Origin: an uncultured Clostridia bacterium
GTDB taxonomy: Bacteria; Bacillota; Clostridia; Oscillospirales; Ruminococcaceae
Direction of reading: 5' to 3'
DNA length: 64,000 nucleotides
Assembly: GCA_945923775.1 (NCBI GenBank)
Contig: CAMELR010000007.1
Coordinates: 1 to 64,000 of the forward strand
Each line of letters opens with the position of its first letter. Position 1 is the first letter of the stretch. A program made the translations under genes and the position numbers. Shown piece by piece: positions 58,182 to 64,000 of the stretch. A model generated the notes under the pieces. The model saw nothing but the letters and a program-made list of their open reading frames with translations. It was not told where the DNA came from and made no database searches.

Positions 58182-58875
58182 CGTGATCAGTCAGTTCCTG
58201 ACAAGCGGCTCAAAGCTAACCGACGCTATCGAACTTTTCGGCACCGACTTCGAGCTTGCGAACATTTCCGTTGCTACGATTCTTGTTACGCTGCTCACGG
58301 CGGCAGTCTGCGGAGCGGTGATCTATCTTGTGTACCGCTTCTTTAACCGCAGCGTTATTTACAACGAAAACTTCAACATTCTCGTGATACTTACCACCGT
58401 TGTTACCTCGTTCATCATCATGACGATAAGCTCCAACGTGGTGCTGTCGCTCGGAATGGTCGGCGCGCTCTCCATCGTGAGATTCCGCGCGGCTGTAAAG
58501 GACCCACTGGACATAGGATTCCTGTTCTGGGGAATTGCAGCGGGAATCACCGCCGGAGCGCAGCTCTACTGGGTAGCTCTGCTCGGAACCGCTGTTATCG
58601 CAGTGCTGTACATACTCATCACCATCTTCCGCAAGGAAAAGAAAAGCTACCTTCTCATCGTGAGATACGACGCCTCCTGTGAGATGAACGTCAACGGCGT
58701 ACTGGGAGCCGTAAAGTACCGCCTGAAGAACAAGACACAGACCGGGGATAAAATTGAGCTGACCGTGGAAGTCAAGATCCGCCGGAACGACACCGCCTAC
58801 CTCAGCCGCTTCAACGCCATCGACGGAGTCGAAAGCGTTACCCTGCTGGAATACAGCGGCGAATATATGAACTGA
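58174..58875 (+). CDS. DUF4956 membrane protein, second copy
   Basis: The 233-residue protein carries the family block SNVVLSLGMVGALSIVRFRAA, nearly identical to that of the protein at 18405-19076, in a similar four-helix layout with a soluble C-terminal domain. TTGGAGG within the VTC gene is its ribosome site. The pair lacks a CotH partner; a bidirectional terminator follows. Confidence 0.87.
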   Translation: MVDVISQFLTSGSKLTDAIELFGTDFELANISVATILVTLLTAAVCGAVIYLVYRFFNRSVIYNENFNILVILTTVVTSFIIMTISSNVVLSLGMVGALSIVRFRAAVKDPLDIGFLFWGIAAGITAGAQLYWVALLGTAVIAVLYILITIFRKEKKSYLLIVRYDASCEMNVNGVLGAVKYRLKNKTQTGDKIELTVEVKIRRNDTAYLSRFNAIDGVESVTLLEYSGEYMN

Positions 58876-58930
58876 CAGTGCGTATATCTGCGGCATGATA
58901 TAACTTTCCGTATATTTAACGCTAAAACTA

Positions 58931-58956
58931 AAAGGGGGCTTTCGCCCCCTTTTTTA
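58931..58956. terminator. Bidirectional terminator between DUF4956 copy 2 and atpC
   Basis: AAAGGGGGC / GCCCCCTTT with loop TTTC is followed by TTTT on the plus strand and by T after the stem on the minus strand. The two operons converge here. Confidence 0.9.
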
Positions 58957-58962
58957 TTATGA

Positions 58963-59364
58963 TTACTTGAGATGTGCAGCGTCAATACGGTTGAGTGCGC
59001 GCTTGAGCTTCGCCTCTGCAAGGCGGAACTCGTTATCGCCTGCCGCAGCCTTCATGCGTTCCTCTGCGACCTGCTTTGCATGCTCGGCGCGAGCAACGTC
59101 GATATCCTCAGCCCATTCGCAGGACTGCACCAGGATAACGGTCTTTTCCTTCGATACCTTGATGATACCGCCGGAAGTCGCCGCGCGGCGGAACTTACCG
59201 TCGATCATCACCCGCATCTGCCCTATGCCAAGCGCTGCACAATAAGGCTCATGCCCATTGAGGATACCGACATCTCCGACGGTGGTGCGGGCGATTATCT
59301 GCTCCGTATTACCGTCGAAAAACGTCTTTTCGGGCGTGATTATCTCTAATCTGAACGGCGTCAT
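58963..59364 (-). CDS. atpC: ATP synthase epsilon subunit
   Basis: The 133-residue protein has the epsilon beta-sandwich (PFRLEIITPEKTFFDGNTEQIIARTTVGDVGILNGHEP) and a C-terminal helical hairpin (RAEHAKQVAEERM, then FRLAEAKLKRALNRI). It is the last gene of the F1 operon, 13 bp behind atpD, with GGAGG before the ATG. Confidence 0.96.
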   Translation of the reverse strand: MTPFRLEIITPEKTFFDGNTEQIIARTTVGDVGILNGHEPYCAALGIGQMRVMIDGKFRRAATSGGIIKVSKEKTVILVQSCEWAEDIDVARAEHAKQVAEERMKAAAGDNEFRLAEAKLKRALNRIDAAHLK

Positions 59365-59377
59365 ATATTACCTCCGA

Positions 59378-60946
<1,569 letters not shown>

Positions 60947-60967
60947 TGATTTAAATTATGAATAACA

Positions 60968-61804
60968 TTATTCAAGTGCGTTCGCGCCGGATACGATCTC
61001 GGTGATCTCCTGCGTGATGCTTGCCTGACGCGCTCTGTTATAGAGCAGGGACAGGCTCTCGGTCATTGCGTCGGCATTGTCCGTTGCGGATTCCATCGCG
61101 GTTCTGCGCGCGCCCTGCTCGGAGGCATACGCCTCAACGACAGCGCACTGCACAAGGCTCGCGGTGAATTTCGGCACGATTCTGTCGAACACCGCCTCGG
61201 GGGACGGGTCGTAATTCATCGCGCCGTAGCCCTCCAGCTTCTGCGTTTTCATCGGGAGCACAGCAAGCTGCTGCGGCTCCTGCGCAAGCTGGGAAACGAA
61301 CATGGTGAAGAACACCTGCACATCGTCCACCTCGCCGCGGCGGAACATCTCTATCGCCGTATCGGCGATATCCTGTGCCTGCGCGGGCTTAATGTTCTCG
61401 GCGATGTTCGGGTAGCTTCCCACGATGTCGTAGTCGCGCTTGGAAAAATACTCGATGGACTTCTTGCCGATCGCGATTATCTTCGGTTTCTCCGCGTCGT
61501 CCGCATGGGCGGCGGCAGCGAGCTTGAGCACGTTGGAGTTATAACCTCCCGCGAGTCCTCTGTCGCCCGCCACTACGATGAACAGACGGTGCTTTATTTC
61601 GCGCTTCTGCGTGAAAACCGTGGAGAAATCCGTATTAGCCGAGGCAATTTCGCACATGGATTTATACAGCTCGTTGAAGTAGGGACGAGCCTGCTCCGCG
61701 CGCTGTTTTGCCTTGCGGAGCTTACTTGAGGACACCAGCTCCATAGCCTTGGTTATCTGGCGGGTGGAGCCTACGGACTTTATGCGCCGCTTGATGTCCT
61801 TCAT
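60968..61804 (-). CDS. atpG: ATP synthase gamma subunit
   Basis: The 278-residue protein has the conserved N-terminal helix (DIKRRIKSVGSTRQITKAMELVSSSKLRKA) and the C-terminal helix (ESATDNADAMTESLSLLYNRARQASITQEI) that form the rotor shaft. AGGAAA lies before the ATG. It follows a 42-codon gene and is separated from atpD by 195 bp holding a repeat. Confidence 0.96.
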   Translation of the reverse strand: MKDIKRRIKSVGSTRQITKAMELVSSSKLRKAKQRAEQARPYFNELYKSMCEIASANTDFSTVFTQKREIKHRLFIVVAGDRGLAGGYNSNVLKLAAAAHADDAEKPKIIAIGKKSIEYFSKRDYDIVGSYPNIAENIKPAQAQDIADTAIEMFRRGEVDDVQVFFTMFVSQLAQEPQQLAVLPMKTQKLEGYGAMNYDPSPEAVFDRIVPKFTASLVQCAVVEAYASEQGARRTAMESATDNADAMTESLSLLYNRARQASITQEITEIVSGANALE

Positions 61805-61855
61805 ATTTCCTGATGCTATAATATCACCCCCGGAAATTCATTGCGGCGTAAGATA

Positions 61856-61984
61856 TCACTGCACGTTGTCGTCGGTAGTGATGTATCTTACCTTCTTTTC
61901 GATGTACAGCCAGGAAACGCCGAGTACGGCGATGGTGGACAGTACAGTGGCGATAACGCCTAATACAAAAGCAGCCTGCTTCAT
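61856..61984 (-). CDS. Small single-TM protein within the ATP synthase operon
   Basis: The minus strand encodes 42 residues: MKQAAFVLGVIATVL, then STIAVLGVSWLYIEKK, then VRYITTDDNVQ. Residues 4-27 form one hydrophobic helix, followed by a basic stretch and a short polar tail. AAAGGAGC lies 6 bp before the ATG, as good as for any gene of the operon. It sits 18 bp after atpA and 51 bp before atpG. It is not AtpI or AtpZ, which are larger and lie at the start of the operon. I do not recognise it; a role in assembly or regulation of the synthase is only a guess from position. Confidence 0.8.
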   Translation of the reverse strand: MKQAAFVLGVIATVLSTIAVLGVSWLYIEKKVRYITTDDNVQ

Positions 61985-62002
61985 AAAATGCTCCTTTCGC
62001 AG

Positions 62003-63511
62003 TTAAGCCGCGTAGCCCTTGGCGAAGTCAGCGAGAACCTTCTTGAGCTGCTCCTCGATCTCGGGCTTCATTACCTTTTCGGTCTTTATGCTGGTGAGGA
62101 TATCCGGGCAGGTGGACTTGATGTGATCCAGCAGATCAGCCTGATACTGCTTGATCTTGTCAACTGTGATATCCTTGAGGAAGTTGTTGATAACAGCGTA
62201 GATGATGACTACCTGCTCCTCGACCTCCAGCGGAGAGTTCTGATCCTGCTTGAGCACCTCAACGATACGCTCGCCCTTTGCAAGACGATCCTTTGTATCC
62301 TTATCGAGGTCGGAACCGAACTGTGCGAAGCTCTGCAGCTCTCTGTACTGGGAGTAATCCAGCTTCAGGGTACCTGCGACCTTCTTCATCGCCTTTATCT
62401 GCGCGTTACCGCCGACACGGGATACGGAGATACCCGGGTTTACAGCGGGGCGTACGCCGGCGTTGAACAGTTCGCTCTCGAGGTATATCTGACCGTCGGT
62501 GATGGAAATTACGTTGGTCGGGATATACGCGGAAACGTCGCCTGCCTGGGTCTCGATGATAGGCAGCGCGGTCAGCGAACCGCCGCCGTAGTTCTCGTTA
62601 AGTCTTGCTGCACGCTCGAGAAGTCTGGAGTGCAGATAGAATACATCGCCGGGGTATGCTTCACGTCCTGGCGGTCTCTTGAGCAGCAGGGAGAGGGTAC
62701 GGTAAGCTACAGCGTGCTTTGAGAGGTCGTCGTAAACTACGAGGACGTCCTTGCCCTTCTCCATGAAGTACTCACCCATGGTGCAGCCGGAATAGGGCGC
62801 GATGTACTGAAGCGGTGCCAGCTCGGAAGCGGTAGCGGAAACGACGATGGAGTAATCCAGCGCGCCGCCTGCGCGGAGCTGTTCAACAACGCCTGCAACA
62901 GTGGAGTTCTTCTGACCTATAGCAACATAGATACAGATAACGTCCTTGCCCTTCTGGTTGATGATCGTGTCGATCGCGATAGCGGTCTTACCGGTCTGGC
63001 GGTCGCCGATGATAAGCTCACGCTGACCTCTGCCTATCGGGATCATGCTGTCTATCGCCTTGATACCGGTCTGAAGCGGAACTGTTACCGGCTTTCTGGT
63101 GATGATACCGGAGGCGATCTTTTCGATGGGGCGTGTTTCCTTTGCGAGAATAGCGCCCTTGCCGTCGATGGGCTGTCCCAGAGAGTTTACAACGCGTCCC
63201 AGCAGCTCCTCGCCGACAGGAACGGACACGATGGAGCCTGTTCTCTTGACGGTGGAACCTTCCTTGATGTCCTCGTCAGAGCCAAGCATTACCGCGCCTA
63301 CGAAATCCTGCTCGAGGTTCATCGCCATGCACTGTACGCCGTTCTCGAATTCGAGCAGCTCGTTGAGCATGCACTTCTCGAGGCCGTGTATACGCACGAT
63401 GCCGTCGCCGACGGTAACAACCGTGCCGACGTCGCCGAGCTGGATCTTCGCGTTGTAATTCTTGATACGGGACTTTATAAGACCCGTTATTTCATCGGGG
63501 CGTAAATCCAT
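62003..63511 (-). CDS. atpA: ATP synthase alpha subunit
   Basis: The 502-residue protein has the non-catalytic nucleotide site [14 protein letters not shown], the alpha signature [17 protein letters not shown] and the arginine finger there. The ATG at 63511 is used because AAAGGG lies about 9 bp upstream; the ATG at 63520 would place this site directly on the start codon. It follows atpH by 46 bp. Confidence 0.97.
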   Translation of the reverse strand: MDLRPDEITGLIKSRIKNYNAKIQLGDVGTVVTVGDGIVRIHGLEKCMLNELLEFENGVQCMAMNLEQDFVGAVMLGSDEDIKEGSTVKRTGSIVSVPVGEELLGRVVNSLGQPIDGKGAILAKETRPIEKIASGIITRKPVTVPLQTGIKAIDSMIPIGRGQRELIIGDRQTGKTAIAIDTIINQKGKDVICIYVAIGQKNSTVAGVVEQLRAGGALDYSIVVSATASELAPLQYIAPYSGCTMGEYFMEKGKDVLVVYDDLSKHAVAYRTLSLLLKRPPGREAYPGDVFYLHSRLLERAARLNENYGGGSLTALPIIETQAGDVSAYIPTNVISITDGQIYLESELFNAGVRPAVNPGISVSRVGGNAQIKAMKKVAGTLKLDYSQYRELQSFAQFGSDLDKDTKDRLAKGERIVEVLKQDQNSPLEVEEQVVIIYAVINNFLKDITVDKIKQYQADLLDHIKSTCPDILTSIKTEKVMKPEIEEQLKKVLADFAKGYAA

Positions 63512-63557
63512 TAAATACATCCCTTTCTTGTTTATTTTCTGCTATTGAGCGGACTGG

Positions 63558-64000
63558 TCATGCGATAACGCCGCCAAGCTCCTTCTTGAGCTCGTTCAGC
63601 CTTGTGCGGACGCTGCCGTCATAGCGTGTGCTGCCGTAGTCGATAACGACGCCGCCGATGATGGACGGGTCTACCTTCTCCTTGATGGATACGGTCTTTC
63701 CTGTCACCTCGGACATCTTCGCCGCAATCTTTTCACGAACGGACTCCGACAGCGGAGCGCTCGCCGTGACTGTGATCTCAGCTATTCTGAAATGCTCGTT
63801 ATAAAGCGCGCGGAAATTCTTCACGATACCGCTGAAGCAGCCCATTCTGCCGCGCTCCGTGAGGACGCACAGCAGGTTGCCCGTGTACTCTGAAACTCCG
63901 TCGGCGATGATGTCCTTTATCATGCCGAGCTTTTCGTCCATAGTAACGGTGGGCGTTCCCAGCAGCTTGACGAAATCCGGTTCCTCCCGGAATATGCCGT
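63558..64000 (-). CDS. atpH: ATP synthase delta subunit (5' end outside the window)
   Basis: The reading frame is open to the window edge. The visible C-terminal part contains FVKLLGTPTVTMDEK, NFRALYNEHFRIAEITVTASAPLSE and VDPSIIGGVVIDYGSTRYDGS, typical of the delta subunit that links F1 to the b subunit. The ATG at 63941 is internal, since coding sequence clearly continues upstream of it. The genes for the Fo part (a, c, b) should lie beyond the window. Confidence 0.93.
   Translation of the reverse strand, partial: GIFREEPDFVKLLGTPTVTMDEKLGMIKDIIADGVSEYTGNLLCVLTERGRMGCFSGIVKNFRALYNEHFRIAEITVTASAPLSESVREKIAAKMSEVTGKTVSIKEKVDPSIIGGVVIDYGSTRYDGSVRTRLNELKKELGGVIA

Overview
The window is about 64 kb of compact chromosome from a Gram-positive, probably anaerobic bacterium of the Clostridia, most likely a Ruminococcus-like member of the Oscillospiraceae. 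This rests on gene content and sequence style, not on a database search. The pointers are moderate-to-high GC, strong AGGAG-type ribosome binding sites, TTGACA-17-TATAAT promoters, pyruvate phosphate dikinase, secreted GH5 cellulase-type enzymes, other plant-polysaccharide enzymes (GH2, GH13), VTC/DUF4956/CotH genes and many intergenic palindromic repeats. No tRNA, rRNA, CRISPR array, prophage or transposase gene was found.

Layout. 1-3.5 kb: tsaD, aroK, a CPBP membrane protease and a small membrane protein, followed by a gene-free stretch rich in GTTGAAAA-like repeats. 4-6.7 kb: ylxM-ffh-rpsP-khpA plus a small ferredoxin-thioredoxin-reductase-like protein. 6.8-9 kb: GH2 glycosidase behind an operator-like promoter. 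9.2-17.4 kb (minus): M23 peptidase, sbcD-sbcC and a tandem pair of GH5 enzymes. 17.7-21.5 kb (plus): a VTC polymerase-like protein, a DUF4956 membrane protein and a CotH-like surface protein, behind phased repeats that look like a PhoP box. 21.6-35 kb (mostly minus): tautomerase, Nudix, ung, two flavin reductases, a rhodanese-TtcA fusion, ThiT, GNAT, RidA, ppdK, a hydrolase and a large sensor protein with degenerate GGDEF and intact EAL domains. 35.5-53.5 kb: GH13, two paralogous membrane proteins, dprA, DUF58/transglutaminase pair, rRNA methyltransferase, lipoprotein, pgi, a P-loop protein, rpmF, der-plsY-gpsA, then an Abi_2 protein and a TerB-N/TerB-C-like protein. 53.5-57 kb (minus): rpmH-rnpA-yidD-yidC-jag without dnaA beside it. 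57.4-58.9 kb: a second VTC-DUF4956 pair. 59-64 kb (minus): the F1 part of an ATP synthase operon, atpH-atpA-[new 42-aa membrane protein]-atpG-[structured repeat]-atpD-atpC, cut by the window edge in atpH.

Four things stand out. (1) Two VTC/DUF4956 modules, one with a CotH partner and a putative phosphate-starvation promoter. (2) A 42-codon membrane-protein gene with a strong RBS inside the ATP synthase operon. (3) A repeat family whose two copies keep the same hairpins through compensatory base changes and contain a possible pseudoknot; one copy lies between atpG and atpD, the other inside a terminal-inverted-repeat element within a terminator. (4) MITE-like chains of hairpins with recognisable ends (8.9, 24.0 and 25.4 kb) that share modules.
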